A stretch of 64,000 nt of DNA from Ruficoccus sp. ZRK36. Its GTDB lineage: Bacteria > Verrucomicrobiota > Verrucomicrobiia > Opitutales > Cerasicoccaceae. The stretch spans positions 883,501 to 947,500 of the forward strand of contig NZ_CP080649.1 in the NCBI RefSeq assembly GCF_019603315.1. The letters run 5' to 3'. A program made the translations under genes and the position numbers. The notes under the pieces are model-generated. The model made no database searches and was not told where the DNA came from. It saw nothing but the letters and a program-made list of their open reading frames with translations. The number at the start of each line of letters is the position of its first letter. The stretch's first letter is position 1. Positions 29,362 to 38,911 of the stretch are shown here, in pieces.

Positions 29362-30348
29362 CTAGGTGTCCAGTGACTCGCGCAGCGTTTCCCAGGCCTT
29401 TTTCTGCGCCTCGGTTTGAGCCGGGGGAACGACAATCATGATGACCACGTAGAGGTCGCCACGGGTGCCATCGGCCTTTGCCATACCGAGCCCCTTGAGG
29501 CGCATGCGTCGCCCGGAGGGAGAGCCCGCTGGCACGTTGACCGATACGCGCTCTTTCAGCGTGGGCACGGTATGCTTCGCGCCGAGTGCGGCGTCCCAGG
29601 GCATGATTTCGAGCTCATATTCGAGATCGGCCCCTTCGACATGGAAGTCCGGGTGGCGCTCCAGTTTGACGTTTAGCAACAGGTCTCCAGCCGGACCGCC
29701 ATTGCGGCCGCCCCGGCCTTTACCGCCGAGCCGGATCTGCTGCCCTTCGCGGACGCCTGCCGGGACTTTGACGCGCAAGGTCTCGACGCGGGTACTGCCT
29801 GCATGGTCAGGGCGCTTGAGACTGATTTCGCGGGTGGAGCCGTTGTTGGCCTCCTCCAGGGAGACGAGCAGGTCTGCCTGCAGGTCGCTGCCACGCTGGG
29901 GGCGCTGAGAGGCTCCACCGAAACCTCCGCCATAGCCGCTTCCGTCCTGATACTCGAAGCCTCCGACACCGCCTCGGCCTGCAGAGCCGAAGATGTGCTC
30001 GAAAAAGTCGCTGAAGCCCGTCCCGCCGAAGTGGAAGTCACGCGGGGTGCCACCGCCGGTACTGAAGCGCACGCCTTGGCCGCCACCCCAGTTGGGCGGC
30101 GGGGTGAAGTTCGCGCCCGCCTGCCAGTTACTGCCGAGCGCGTCGTACTTCTCGCGCTTGGCCGGGTCGCTCAGTACCTCGTAGGCCTCGTTGATCTCCT
30201 TGAACTTGGCCTCGGCACTTTCTTTGTCCTTGGCATGGTCGGGGTGGTATTCCCGCGCCAGCTTGCGGAATGCCTTTTTGATCTCGTCCTGGGGAGCCTC
30301 GCGGCTCACGCCCAGCACTTCATAGTAGTCACGATAACGCACAGACAC
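29362..30348 (-). CDS. DnaJ-class co-chaperone, CbpA-like
   Basis: 328 residues. J domain ([14 protein letters not shown]...YHPDHAKD) with the HPD motif that stimulates DnaK ATPase, a Gly/Phe-rich linker (about 80-150), then the DnaJ C-terminal substrate-binding domain without the cysteine-rich zinc region. That layout is CbpA rather than DnaJ. No dnaK or grpE nearby. Confidence 0.9.
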   Translation of the reverse strand: MSVRYRDYYEVLGVSREAPQDEIKKAFRKLAREYHPDHAKDKESAEAKFKEINEAYEVLSDPAKREKYDALGSNWQAGANFTPPPNWGGGQGVRFSTGGGTPRDFHFGGTGFSDFFEHIFGSAGRGGVGGFEYQDGSGYGGGFGGASQRPQRGSDLQADLLVSLEEANNGSTREISLKRPDHAGSTRVETLRVKVPAGVREGQQIRLGGKGRGGRNGGPAGDLLLNVKLERHPDFHVEGADLEYELEIMPWDAALGAKHTVPTLKERVSVNVPAGSPSGRRMRLKGLGMAKADGTRGDLYVVIMIVVPPAQTEAQKKAWETLRESLDT

Positions 30349-30521
30349 GTTATAGAATTTGAATCAATTTTTTCTGAGAATCAACTGCTGCTTTACACTG
30401 TTTGCCGGGTTCCTTTCCTTAGCAGGGCATGAGAGCGGCTTCACTGACTCAAAAGTAGCATTCGGCGGCGGGTAAAAATCGGGATTGCCCCGATGGCAGG
30501 CAGCTTGCCATAGTCGTGGCC

Positions 30522-31616
30522 ATGTCTGGAGCGGCTTTCACCTTCATCTGCGGGGACGACGATTTTCTCGTCGGCCAGGAAGGTCGGGCCCTCTTTACAG
30601 AAAAAACCCGCGACCTGGCGGACGATTTTTCCAAGGAAACGGTCGAGGCCGCCGCCCAGAACGTGGGCGAGGTCGAGGAGGTGGTGAATCGCTTCCGCGA
30701 CTCCGTGCAGACGCTCTCCATGTTTGGAGACAAGAAGGTCGTCTGGCTCAAGGATGTGAGCTTCCTGGCCGACTCGGTCACGGGTCGCGCCGAGGGCACG
30801 AAAAAGCTGGTCGAGGACCTGCAGAGCGTGCTTGAGGGGCTCGATCCGGCCGCCGTCGAGGTGCTGATCACGGCCTTTCCCGTGGATCGCCGCCGTAAGG
30901 AGTTCAAGTGGTTCCAGAAAAACTCGGACTTCCATGACCTCAAGGGCGCCGGAGATGAGGACTCGCTCATCGAGCTGGCCCGCACCGAGGCCGCCAACCT
31001 CGACGCCTCGCTCTCCATGCGCGGGGCCGCCGCCCTCGTCGCCCGCGTGCAGGGAAACACCCGGCTCATCCTGGAGGAGACCCGTAAGCTCGCCACCTAC
31101 GCCGGACCCGGCGGGGAGATCTCCGAGAACCACGTGGCTGAGCTCGTACCGGCCTTCGGGGAGGGGGACTTTTTCGAGGCCGCCGAGGCGTTCTTCTCCA
31201 TGGACCTGGGCTGGACGCTGGAGGCCCTGCGCCGGCACTTTTTCACCAGTAATGAGGCGCGGCCGCTCATTGCCTCGATGCAGAACCGCAACCGTCTCAT
31301 GATCCAGCTGCGGGTGCTGATGGATGCCGGAGAGCTGAAGCTGAGTCCGCGCGGCTTCGCCAAGCCTGAGTTTGACCGCGCCGCGCGCACCTACGCCAAG
31401 CACTTTGGGGGCTTCGACACGAAGGCCTCCTTTAACGTCTTTACCCAAAACCTCTGGTACCTCGGCAACAAGATCGCCCCCAGCGCCCGCCCGCTCAACC
31501 TCAAGCGCCTGATCGACTTCCAGCTGGAGTTCATGCGGGCCTTCGAGGACCTCATCCGCCGCTCCACCGACCAGGAGGCCGTCATGCGCGACCTCGCCAT
31601 CCGTTGCCTGTCCTAG
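30522..31616 (+). CDS. holA: DNA polymerase III delta subunit
   Basis: 364 residues. Clamp-loader subunit that opens the sliding clamp. The N-terminal AAA+-like domain begins TFICGDDDFLVGQEGR; there is no functional P-loop, as expected for delta. The middle contains VEVLITAFPVDRRRKEFKWFQK and GNTRLILEETRKLATYAG, and the C-terminal collar domain ends near residue 350. The start is the ATG at 30522; a GTG two codons earlier is possible. Diverged but recognisable. Confidence 0.85.
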   Translation: MSGAAFTFICGDDDFLVGQEGRALFTEKTRDLADDFSKETVEAAAQNVGEVEEVVNRFRDSVQTLSMFGDKKVVWLKDVSFLADSVTGRAEGTKKLVEDLQSVLEGLDPAAVEVLITAFPVDRRRKEFKWFQKNSDFHDLKGAGDEDSLIELARTEAANLDASLSMRGAAALVARVQGNTRLILEETRKLATYAGPGGEISENHVAELVPAFGEGDFFEAAEAFFSMDLGWTLEALRRHFFTSNEARPLIASMQNRNRLMIQLRVLMDAGELKLSPRGFAKPEFDRAARTYAKHFGGFDTKASFNVFTQNLWYLGNKIAPSARPLNLKRLIDFQLEFMRAFEDLIRRSTDQEAVMRDLAIRCLS

Positions 31617-31633
31617 GCACTGCGAGCTTCAGT

Positions 31634-31668
31634 AAAAAAGAGACCGGCGCGGGGTTACCGGGCCGGTC
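31634..31668 (-). terminator. Intrinsic terminator of the SET gene
   Basis: GACCGGC/GCCGGTC stem; on the minus strand it is followed by a T run (A run at 31634-31639). Lies 65 bases downstream of the SET gene stop and 17 bases after holA. Confidence 0.7.
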
Positions 31669-31733
31669 CACATGGGTTGGTTGTTTGAGTGTGCCATGGT
31701 GCCGGCGCATGTGCGCCGGTCATCAGCAAAGTT

Positions 31734-32285
31734 TTATCCGTGGCCGTTGAGGGTTATCCCGAGGCCGCTCGGGGCCACATCCTTGACCAGCGAGCGGGGC
31801 AGGGTGCGGCGGCGGGGCCGGGGCTCCTCTACCTCGGGTGAGCAGGTCAGGTCGCTCCACGGGCACGGGTCGTAGTGGCCGTAGTTTTCGACGATTTCCT
31901 CGCCTGCGTAGATATCGCGCAGGGTGACCGAGCACAGCGGGTCCCCGTCGGAGGGGGCGCCGGAGTTGGGCTCGTCCGAGTGGTTGACGTAGCGCGCATT
32001 GTCCAGGCAGACGATGATGCTGTCCAGACGCTGGGAGTAGTAGCCATAGATGCGGGCGGCGCTGAGGATCCCGTTGATGGTTTTGTTGGTGCGCGAGGCG
32101 GCGAGGGTTTCGAGCTGGACGCGGCCCAGGAGCATGACGTTGTCGACGGTGGCTTTCCACCATGTGGTGCCGGCAGGAATAAACGTCCGGGCGAAAACGC
32201 CGCAGCCGTGGATCGGGCTGGGGCGGACCTCCGTGTAGATGTCGAGCAGACTGTCGGAGGAGGAGGGAACGGGATTCATGGACAT
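31734..32285 (-). CDS. SET-domain protein, putative protein-lysine methyltransferase
   Basis: 183 residues. SET core: VRPSPIHGCGVFA near the start, then RYVNHSDEPNSG (the NHS..PN SAM-binding and knot motif), and LRDIYAGEEIVENYGHYDP (catalytic Tyr). A C-terminal tail with Cys and basic residues (PRPRRRTLPRSL) follows, in the place of a post-SET region. Such small bacterial SET proteins are mostly uncharacterised. No substrate hint among the neighbours. Confidence 0.85.
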   Translation of the reverse strand: MSMNPVPSSSDSLLDIYTEVRPSPIHGCGVFARTFIPAGTTWWKATVDNVMLLGRVQLETLAASRTNKTINGILSAARIYGYYSQRLDSIIVCLDNARYVNHSDEPNSGAPSDGDPLCSVTLRDIYAGEEIVENYGHYDPCPWSDLTCSPEVEEPRPRRRTLPRSLVKDVAPSGLGITLNGHG

Positions 32286-32642
32286 GACGGATCCGGATTT
32301 TAAAGCTCCTGACCCTCACGCACTCCCGACGGTTTTGACCCCGTCCGCGGCCGATATTTCCTCTGTTGTTCCGCCGCCTCATCAGGTGCGACCACAAAGC
32401 AATAACCGGGCGCTCAAGCCAAGAATTGAAGACGTTTGTGGTGTGTTGATGATGGTTGCCGCGGGCCCGAAACGGACCGCTCGCGGGCGGTTATATCGAC
32501 GGGGTAAATATCTGTGTTAATTTGTGCTAAATGTCGAGATTGATATACGCGGAAACCGCAGATTTTTAAGGGGGCTCAGCGGCGGGTTTCCCGCCCGGTA
32601 AAGCACTCGACACCGGGCCTGAATCCGGGCAGGCTTGCTGCC
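32286..32642. other. Gap upstream of the DUF4019 gene
   Basis: 357 bases. It holds GGCGGG-TTT-CCCGCC at 32581-32595, a short stem-loop with a three-base loop, and a further GCCCGGT/ACCGGGC hairpin at 32593-32618. A plus-strand frame at 32239-32520 overlapping the SET start has no recognisable features. Confidence 0.5.
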
Positions 32643-33083
32643 ATGAAAATCCGCCCGATGTGTTCGCTTTCGCGCCTCTGCGCTGTGCTTGTTTTTGCCC
32701 TGCTGGCGACTCCGGCCTGGGCGCTGCCGGTACGCGAGGTCGCCGGTCGCGAGGCCGTGGACGCGTGGCTGAAGCTCGTGGACAACGGCGAGTACGCCGA
32801 AAGCTGGAAGGCGACGGCCCCGCTGTTTCGCGAGTCGATCAAGCAGCAGGAGTGGGTCGAGCTGATCAGTAAGGTCCGCTCACCGCTGGGCAAGGTCGAG
32901 AGCCGTACGCTCAAGGCCCTCTTTATCACCGATGAGCTGCCGGATGCCCCTCCGGGCGAGTACCTGGTTGCGCAGTTTCAGACGAAATTCGCCGGGCGCG
33001 AGGACATGGCCATCGAGACCGTCACCCCCATGTGGGACAACGATGCCCAAGCCTGGTATGTATGCGGCTACTACATCAAGTAG
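32643..33083 (+). CDS. Exported DUF4019-family protein
   Basis: 146 residues. Signal peptide ending in TPAWA, then the DUF4019 core (AWLKLVDNGEYAESWKATAPLFRESIKQQEWVE, FQTKFAGR, ending WYVCGYYIK). A small secreted fold of the cystatin/NTF2-like kind; function unknown. DUF3465 gene follows after 10 bases. Confidence 0.88.
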   Translation: MKIRPMCSLSRLCAVLVFALLATPAWALPVREVAGREAVDAWLKLVDNGEYAESWKATAPLFRESIKQQEWVELISKVRSPLGKVESRTLKALFITDELPDAPPGEYLVAQFQTKFAGREDMAIETVTPMWDNDAQAWYVCGYYIK

Positions 33084-33093
33084 CGGATAGCGG

Positions 33094-33642
33094 ATGTCGG
33101 ACCGATTCTCCAGAGCCTCTCGAATGTCGATGAAACGCTTGCGCCTTTTCCGTCCGGATCGACGCAGACATGGCTTTTCCCGCAGCGGGTTGATCGCTGG
33201 GCTGGCCATGGCGGGCCTCGTCACGGCACTCGTGCTTTGGGATGATGGCTCACGGACGCCCAGCTCGCCCCCCACGCTTCAGCAGTCAACGCCCAATCAA
33301 GCGCCTCCTCCGCAAACGCCTGGCGCAGAGACGGCCTTCCAGCAGCACCTGGACAAGGTCTGGATCACGGGCGAGGGGGTTGTGGTCAGAGTGCTGCCAG
33401 ACGACGAAAAAGGCTCCCGCCATCAGCGCTTCATCCTGCGCCTGCCCTTGGGTCAGACACTGTTGATTGCCCACAATATAGACGTCGCGCCTCGCATCCC
33501 TGACCTGAAAAACGGCGACAGCGTCCGCTACTACGGCGAGTATGTCTGGAATAAGAAGGGCGGCCTCGTGCACTGGACGCATCGCAAATCTGCTGCCGTA
33601 TCCGCCGGATGGCTGGAAAGGGACGGCGTCAGGTATGAGTGA
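33094..33642 (+). CDS. DUF3465-family membrane-anchored protein
   Basis: 182 residues. Basic N-terminus, one membrane anchor (about 30-47) and a Pro/Gln-rich linker, then the DUF3465 domain: GVVVRVLPDDEKGSRHQRF, LLIAHNIDVAPRIPDL, YYGEYVWNKKGGLVHWTH. Probably periplasmic OB-fold-like; function unknown. Internal starts at 33124 and 33130 are possible. Likely co-transcribed with the DUF4019 gene. Confidence 0.88.
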   Translation: MSDRFSRASRMSMKRLRLFRPDRRRHGFSRSGLIAGLAMAGLVTALVLWDDGSRTPSSPPTLQQSTPNQAPPPQTPGAETAFQQHLDKVWITGEGVVVRVLPDDEKGSRHQRFILRLPLGQTLLIAHNIDVAPRIPDLKNGDSVRYYGEYVWNKKGGLVHWTHRKSAAVSAGWLERDGVRYE

Positions 33643-33660
33643 GAGTCGGCTATCCCGGCT

Positions 33661-34149
33661 CTACGCCAGATAGAATCCGTGGCTCGGGTAGTAGTCGGGC
33701 TCGGTGGCTGCTCGTCGCTTACGCGTGCTGCGATACTCGGCCTCAAGCAGGCCGGCCCAGGTGCGTAGATATAGGGCGACATCCGCGGGCTGGTTACGCC
33801 TCAGGTAGCGCATCCCTCCGGGTAGCGCCATGAGTACACGCACATCGCTCAGGTACTCGAGCCGATGGAGGTCGCGCCGGTCGAGTCCGGCCGCCATCAT
33901 GCGCGAAATAATCTCGTCGATGGGCAGGCCGCTGGAGGGGCAGTAGTCGTTGGCATACTCGGACCACTCGGTGAGCTCGTGCTGTTGGGCACACTGGAAA
34001 ATTTCACTCGGGCTCAGCCCGGTAATGACTTGGGCGAGGTGGCCACAGTTGCACTTACCTGCGTGTGCCCAGTGGTACCCGTCGCCCCGCTCGATTTGCC
34101 GGGCGGTTTCCCGGAGAGCTTGTATGAGTTGCGGGCGCGCTTTGGCCAT
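33661..34149 (-). CDS. Conserved hypothetical protein
   Basis: 162 residues, soluble, with several Cys/His (CNCGHLAQVITG, YCPSSGLPIDEIISRM) that might bind a metal. No signal peptide or membrane segment. I do not recognise the family. Converges with the DUF3465 gene, divergent from purB. Confidence 0.65.
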   Translation of the reverse strand: MAKARPQLIQALRETARQIERGDGYHWAHAGKCNCGHLAQVITGLSPSEIFQCAQQHELTEWSEYANDYCPSSGLPIDEIISRMMAAGLDRRDLHRLEYLSDVRVLMALPGGMRYLRRNQPADVALYLRTWAGLLEAEYRSTRKRRAATEPDYYPSHGFYLA

Positions 34150-34277
34150 GACGCCCTAATTTGCCCCCGAGTCGGCTTAAATTCAAGTGGTTGACCCAGT
34201 TTTTATCTGAAGCGCTCTCTGGCAGATGAGTGAGAAATAGCCGTGCAATTTGCCGCGATCCTCTTTTTATCGGTGCC

Positions 34278-35702
34278 ATGGAGAGCATTCCCAATGTGCT
34301 GGCCGACCGCTATGCCAGCGAGCCGATGAAGAAAATCTGGTCGCCCCGCGGCCGTATTATCCTTGAGCGCGAGTTCTGGATCGCCGTGCTGAAGGCGCAG
34401 GCCGATCTCGGCCTGGGCGTCCCCGAGGGCGTCGTCGCCGACTACGAGAAGGTACTGGAGCAGGTGGATCTGGAGGCGATTAAGAAGCGCGAAAAGATCA
34501 CCCGTCACGACGTCAAGGCGCGCCTGGAGGAGTTCTGCGACCTGGCCGGGCATCAGCAGCTCCACAAGGGGATGACCAGCCGCGACCTGACCGAAAACGT
34601 CGAGCAGCTGCAGGTTTATCGTGGGCTGGAACTGCTCCGTGAAAAGACCGCCGCCGCGCTGGTCGCGCTCAGCCGCAAGGCCGTGGAGACGCAGAGCCTG
34701 CCCGTCACCGCCCGTACGCACAACGTGGCCGCTCAGCTCACGACCTTTGGCAAGCGCCTCTCGATGTTCGGTGAGGACCTGCTGCTGGCCTTCGAGAACC
34801 TCGACCGCCTCATGCAGCACTACCCGGTGCGTGGCCTCAAGGGTGCCGTCGGCACCCAGACCGACCAGCTCCGCCTCTTCGAGGGTGACAGCGCCAAGGC
34901 CGCCCAGCTCGATCAGCGCGTGAGCGAGCACCTCGGGCTGCCCGCTTCGCTCGACTGCGTAGGCCAGGTCTATCCGCGCAGCCTCGACTTCGAGGTGGTG
35001 AGCGCGATTTACCAGATCGCCTGCGGGCCGGCATCTTTGGCCAAGACCCTGCGCCTGATGGCCGGGCACGAGCTGGCCTCCGAGGGCTTCGCCAAGGGCC
35101 AGACCGGCTCCTCCGCCATGCCCCACAAGATGAACTCGCGCAGCTGCGAGCGCATCAACGGTTTTCACCACATCCTGCGCGGCCACGTCACTATGGCGGC
35201 CGAGCTCGGCGGGGACCAGTGGAACGAGGGCGACGTCTCCTGCTCGGTCGTGCGCCGGGTTGTCCTGCCGGATGCCTTCTTCGCGCTCGACGGCCTGCTG
35301 GAGACCCTGCTCACGATCCTGCGTCAGATGGAGGTCTACCCGGAAATGACCGCCAAGGAAAACGCCTACTACCTGCCCTTCCTCTCGACCACGGCCTTCC
35401 TCATGGAGGCGGTCAAGGCCGGGGTGGGCCGCGAAGAGGCGCACGAGGTGATCAAGGAGCATGCGCTCGCTACCGTGCGCGACCTGCGCACCGGCAAGAT
35501 CAAGGAGAACGACCTAGTCGATCGCCTGGCCAAGGACTCGCGCCTCGGTCTGGCCGAGGACAAGCTCCACGCCGTGGTCGAACGCGCCAAGGAGGAGACC
35601 GGAGCCGCCGTCAAGCAGGTGGGCCGCTTCGCCGAAAAGGTCGTCCCCATCGCCGAGATCTTCTCCGCCGCCGCCGAGTACGTCCCCGAAGAGATTCTCT
35701 AG
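34278..35702 (+). CDS. purB: Adenylosuccinate lyase
   Basis: 474 residues from the ATG at 34278. Acts twice in purine synthesis, releasing fumarate from SAICAR and adenylosuccinate. The fumarase/ASL signature is GSSAMPHKMNSR; HDVKA..E, HKGMTSRDLTEN and ARTHNVAAQ hold further active-site residues. The layout resembles the human/Bacteroidetes type. No other pur genes nearby. Confidence 0.95.
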   Translation: MESIPNVLADRYASEPMKKIWSPRGRIILEREFWIAVLKAQADLGLGVPEGVVADYEKVLEQVDLEAIKKREKITRHDVKARLEEFCDLAGHQQLHKGMTSRDLTENVEQLQVYRGLELLREKTAAALVALSRKAVETQSLPVTARTHNVAAQLTTFGKRLSMFGEDLLLAFENLDRLMQHYPVRGLKGAVGTQTDQLRLFEGDSAKAAQLDQRVSEHLGLPASLDCVGQVYPRSLDFEVVSAIYQIACGPASLAKTLRLMAGHELASEGFAKGQTGSSAMPHKMNSRSCERINGFHHILRGHVTMAAELGGDQWNEGDVSCSVVRRVVLPDAFFALDGLLETLLTILRQMEVYPEMTAKENAYYLPFLSTTAFLMEAVKAGVGREEAHEVIKEHALATVRDLRTGKIKENDLVDRLAKDSRLGLAEDKLHAVVERAKEETGAAVKQVGRFAEKVVPIAEIFSAAAEYVPEEIL

Positions 35703-35745
35703 GGGCAGGACGACGCGCCTTAGCGCCCGCTAACCCGTTTTTCCG

Positions 35746-35780
35746 AGCCCGTGGAGCCCGCCGCTTCACGGGCTTTTTTT
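35746..35780 (+). terminator. Intrinsic terminator of purB
   Basis: AGCCCGTG / CACGGGCT stem, 13-base loop, seven T. It overlaps the 3' end of the convergent gene, which stops at 35766. Confidence 0.85.
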
Positions 35781-36149
35781 GTCTTCGTTGTCTATGGACT
35801 GATTTGCCTCGCGAATAAGCTCAACCGACCAGCTGTCAGGGCCATTTCTTTTGATGACACTTTCCACGTAGGCGTCGCGTTCGGCTTTAGGTTTTGGCCG
35901 CAATGGTAGTCCCCAGAAGAGTGGTCGTTCGTACAATCCGGGGCGGTAATAAGATATGCGGGGTTTTCCATCGATGGATTCATCGTAGGCGAGCTGGTAC
36001 AGTATGGAATGCAATTCGGCGTGATAGAAAACCGGACCATCGCGTTCGCCGATGCGCCAATAACCGGCAATGAGAGGACCGGCGAGATAGAGGCATCCGA
36101 GTAGTACCGTGCCTACCGCGAAAGTCTTCTTTTTGCTCCAGCGCCTCAT
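35766..36149 (-). CDS. Small membrane-anchored protein, unknown
   Basis: 127 residues: basic start, one hydrophobic helix (AVGTVLLGCLYLAGPLIAGY), then a soluble part with several Tyr/Arg. No family recognised. Its last codons lie in the purB terminator hairpin. Confidence 0.55.
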   Translation of the reverse strand: MRRWSKKKTFAVGTVLLGCLYLAGPLIAGYWRIGERDGPVFYHAELHSILYQLAYDESIDGKPRISYYRPGLYERPLFWGLPLRPKPKAERDAYVESVIKRNGPDSWSVELIREANQSIDNEDKKSP

Positions 36150-36229
36150 CTAGATTTCTGTCGTATATCACGATTGGGCAGTTATTGCGTACATACAGGC
36201 TCATTTTTTATCTCTTTCCCTGTTTCTAG

Positions 36230-36258
36230 TTGAATTTAAGGCCTAAATAAGTTTTATT
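36230..36258 (+). promoter_or_regulatory. Candidate promoter of the 53-residue membrane peptide
   Basis: TTGAAT (36230-36235), 17-base spacer, TTTATT (36253-36258), 31 bases before the ATG at 36290. Confidence 0.4.
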
Positions 36259-36289
36259 TATGGAGTAACCCCAACCCAAGGATCTCTCC

Positions 36290-36451
36290 ATGAGCGACGA
36301 AACCGCCAAGCCCCAAGGCCACGTCGATTACGAACACGAGGATTACGGTGACTACCCGCAACCCACCGGTAAGGACAAGCTGGTCCTGGTCGGCATGCTG
36401 GGTGGGCTGGTCCTGCTCTTCCTGTTCATCATCGTGGCGGTCGGCTTCTGA
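36290..36451 (+). CDS. 53-residue single-helix membrane peptide
   Basis: ATG with AAGGA at 36278-36282, a well-placed ribosome-binding site. The N-terminal half is acidic and Tyr/Pro rich (HVDYEHEDYGDYPQPTGK), the C-terminal half one membrane helix (LVLVGMLGGLVLLFLFIIVAV). Plausible promoter upstream. No family recognised; the good start signals and clean layout suggest a real gene. Confidence 0.65.
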   Translation: MSDETAKPQGHVDYEHEDYGDYPQPTGKDKLVLVGMLGGLVLLFLFIIVAVGF

Positions 36452-36527
36452 CCCGAAACCTTTTCTTGTGTCGACTCCGGCTGTGTGAATGCGGCGTGCA
36501 GCTTCCGCGGTCGGTAGTCGGCCCCTT

Positions 36528-37391
36528 TTATTCAGATGAACGGCCCGCTGCGGGCCGTTCTGCGCTGGGAGAGTGTCCCCAAAAACGCCGGTACAGGCGA
36601 GAAAAGTAGAGCGGGTCCGGGTAGCCAACCTCGGCAGCGATGCGCTTGAGCTGCCAGTCCGTGGCGCGGATCAGCTGGCGGGCACGCCGCAGGCGCAGCC
36701 GCTGCACATACTCGCCCGGCGTGCAGTGCATGGCCTGGCGAAACTGCAGGCGAAAGTAGTTTGGGGTCAGCTCACAGGCGGCTTCCAGTCGCGCCAGTGC
36801 ATCGGCCTCGTAAGCATGGGCCTCCAGCCAGCGCAGGGCTCTCTGCACCTCCGGGTGTGGCGAGGGGAGTGCCTGAAAATCGTCCCCCTGCAGCGTCGGC
36901 TCGGCCTCGGGCCAGAAGCGGGCCAGTAGCGACTTTAGCTCAGCCTCAAGCTTCAGCTTTATTAGGGCGCTCTGCGGCGCTTGGGCCTGCGCCCACAGCG
37001 CAGCCATGTCGGCCAGTGTGCGCTTGTCGCGGGTAAAAGCCGCTTTGTTTGGCCTGCGCCGGTAGCCCTGCACGGGAGCGAGTTCGCGCGGATCATCGTC
37101 AAACTCACACCAGGCGATTTCGCAGTCCCCCTGCAGCGGTGTCGCCCACATCCGCCGCGTCCACGCCGGTACAAACAGCTCGTCCCCGGCCTCAGCGATA
37201 AATGTCCGGCCCTCGATCGTATAGCGCATGGACCCGCGCAGGATCAGGATCAGGCGGCAGGTGGTGACGATCTCGTCCTCTGCCCCAAGCCCGCTGCTGA
37301 AGACACCGCGCGTGGCCCGGCTGACCACAAGCGGAGCGCGCAGCACGCGTGCGAGCAGGTTCTCCGCGGTTTGTGGGGGAAGAGTATTCAT
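36528..37391 (-). CDS. AraC-family transcriptional regulator
   Basis: 287 residues from the ATG at 37391. N-terminal cupin-like sensing domain (about 20-110), C-terminal double helix-turn-helix: LEAACELTPNYFRLQFRQAMHCTPGEYVQRLRLRRA and LKRIAAEVGYPDPLYFSRLYRRFWGHSPS. Divergent from the FAD oxidoreductase gene, which it probably controls; the 100-base AT-rich gap between them holds the promoters. Confidence 0.88.
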   Translation of the reverse strand: MNTLPPQTAENLLARVLRAPLVVSRATRGVFSSGLGAEDEIVTTCRLILILRGSMRYTIEGRTFIAEAGDELFVPAWTRRMWATPLQGDCEIAWCEFDDDPRELAPVQGYRRRPNKAAFTRDKRTLADMAALWAQAQAPQSALIKLKLEAELKSLLARFWPEAEPTLQGDDFQALPSPHPEVQRALRWLEAHAYEADALARLEAACELTPNYFRLQFRQAMHCTPGEYVQRLRLRRARQLIRATDWQLKRIAAEVGYPDPLYFSRLYRRFWGHSPSAERPAAGRSSE

Positions 37392-37492
37392 GAAAACATA
37401 GAATATTGTGTATAAATTGTTGATTTTGTCTATATCATTGAGGGTCTCGATCATGTGTCTGCGCTGGCGAGTGGAGAGGGGGGTAGGTGAAA

Positions 37493-38836
37493 ATGCTGAC
37501 CATGCAGACAGATGTTATCCGCGAACCCGCTCGCGACCTGCCGGTGACGGGCGAATACGATCTTTGCGTCCTCGGGGGCTCCTGCACGGGTGTCTTTGCG
37601 GCGATCCGTGCGGCCCGGCTGGGGTTGTCCGTGGCGCTGGTTGAGCGCATGGGCACGCTGGGTGGCGTGGCCACGCTATCGCTGGTCAATATCTGGCACA
37701 GCGATCTGGACGAAGCCTTTGAAAAGCGGATCTTTGCCGGGCTCTCGACCGAGCTGATGGAGCGCCTGAAAAAGCGTGACGCAGTCACCGAGCGCCCCCG
37801 TGATGCCGGCATCGCATGGACCTTTAACAGCGCCGAGATGCAGATCGAGCTGGACGAGGTCATCGCCGAGGCGGGCGTCCACCCGTGGCTGCACACGGCA
37901 TTCTGTGCTCCCCATGTGGAGGATGGGCGACTGACCGCCGTTATCGTGGAGAATAAATCCGGCCGCTGTGCCCTGCGGGCCCGGTTCTTTATCGACGCCA
38001 CCGGCGACGGGGACCTCTGCCATCGCCTCGGCCTCCCCACCTACACCTCGGCCCGCTTCCAGCCCTCCACGACGTGTGCGCTTCTGGAGGGATGGAACCG
38101 CGAGTGGGGCAATGTGATCGGCCGCCATGCCGCCGAGTATGGGCTGCCCGAGGGTTTTGTCTGGTCCGCGCCGGTACCGGGGACCCAGCTCGGGATGCTG
38201 GCTGGGACGCGTGTCTTTGAGAACTGCTCCGAGGCCGAGGGGCTGACCCGTGCCGAGATTGAGGGTCGCCGCCAGATACGTGCGATCCAGGCCCTCGTTC
38301 ACGAAAAAGTGCCCGGCTCGCGGATGGGGTTGGTCGGCCTGCCAGCCCGGATCGGTATCCGGGAGACGCGTCATGTGCGCTGCCTGCATCAGCTCAGCGG
38401 CGAGGAGGTGCTCCACGGCCGCAGCTTCCAGGACGCCATCGCCAACGGCTCCTACCGCGTGGACATCCACCACACCGACAAGCCGGGCATCACGTTCCGC
38501 TACCTGAACGGCACCGAGGTCTACGCGCGCCCTGGTTTTCCCTCTGAGGAGCGGCGCTGGCGCGAACCTCAGGCCGTGGACCCGACTTTTTACCAGATCC
38601 CGTACCGCTGTCTCGTGCCGCAGGGGCCGTACGATAACCTGCTCGCAGCCGGGCGCTTTATCGACGCCGATGAGCAGGCCCACGCCGCCATCCGCGTCAT
38701 GGTCAATATGAACCAGACCGGCGAGGCCGCCGGGACCGCTGCTGCCCTTGCCCTGCGTGACGGCATCAGTGCAGCCGCCGTTGATCCGGCCAAGCTTCGC
38801 ACTGCCCTCGCCGACGGTGGCTCCGTCATGCTGTAG
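37493..38836 (+). CDS. FAD-dependent oxidoreductase (FAD_oxidored family)
   Basis: 447 residues from the ATG at 37493, which has a GAGGGGGG purine run 10 bases upstream. Dinucleotide-binding start YDLCVLGGSCTGVFAAIRAARLG, then VERMGTLGGVAT, a second FAD site ARFFIDATGDGDL, and a C-terminal AGRFIDADEQAHAAIRVM. The family occurs widely in Verrucomicrobia and Planctomycetes next to carbohydrate genes; substrate unknown. Confidence 0.85.
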   Translation: MLTMQTDVIREPARDLPVTGEYDLCVLGGSCTGVFAAIRAARLGLSVALVERMGTLGGVATLSLVNIWHSDLDEAFEKRIFAGLSTELMERLKKRDAVTERPRDAGIAWTFNSAEMQIELDEVIAEAGVHPWLHTAFCAPHVEDGRLTAVIVENKSGRCALRARFFIDATGDGDLCHRLGLPTYTSARFQPSTTCALLEGWNREWGNVIGRHAAEYGLPEGFVWSAPVPGTQLGMLAGTRVFENCSEAEGLTRAEIEGRRQIRAIQALVHEKVPGSRMGLVGLPARIGIRETRHVRCLHQLSGEEVLHGRSFQDAIANGSYRVDIHHTDKPGITFRYLNGTEVYARPGFPSEERRWREPQAVDPTFYQIPYRCLVPQGPYDNLLAAGRFIDADEQAHAAIRVMVNMNQTGEAAGTAAALALRDGISAAAVDPAKLRTALADGGSVML

Positions 38837-38911
38837 CGGTTGCTCGGCGTTTGATCCGAATGTGGGGCTCCGCTCCTACACGGCCCAAAGCCCGCACCCC
38901 CCAATTGCTTC

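Noticed and set aside
32239-32520. 93-codon plus-strand frame overlapping the SET gene start
   Set aside because: No motif, no start signal, Pro/Arg-rich translation; probably chance.
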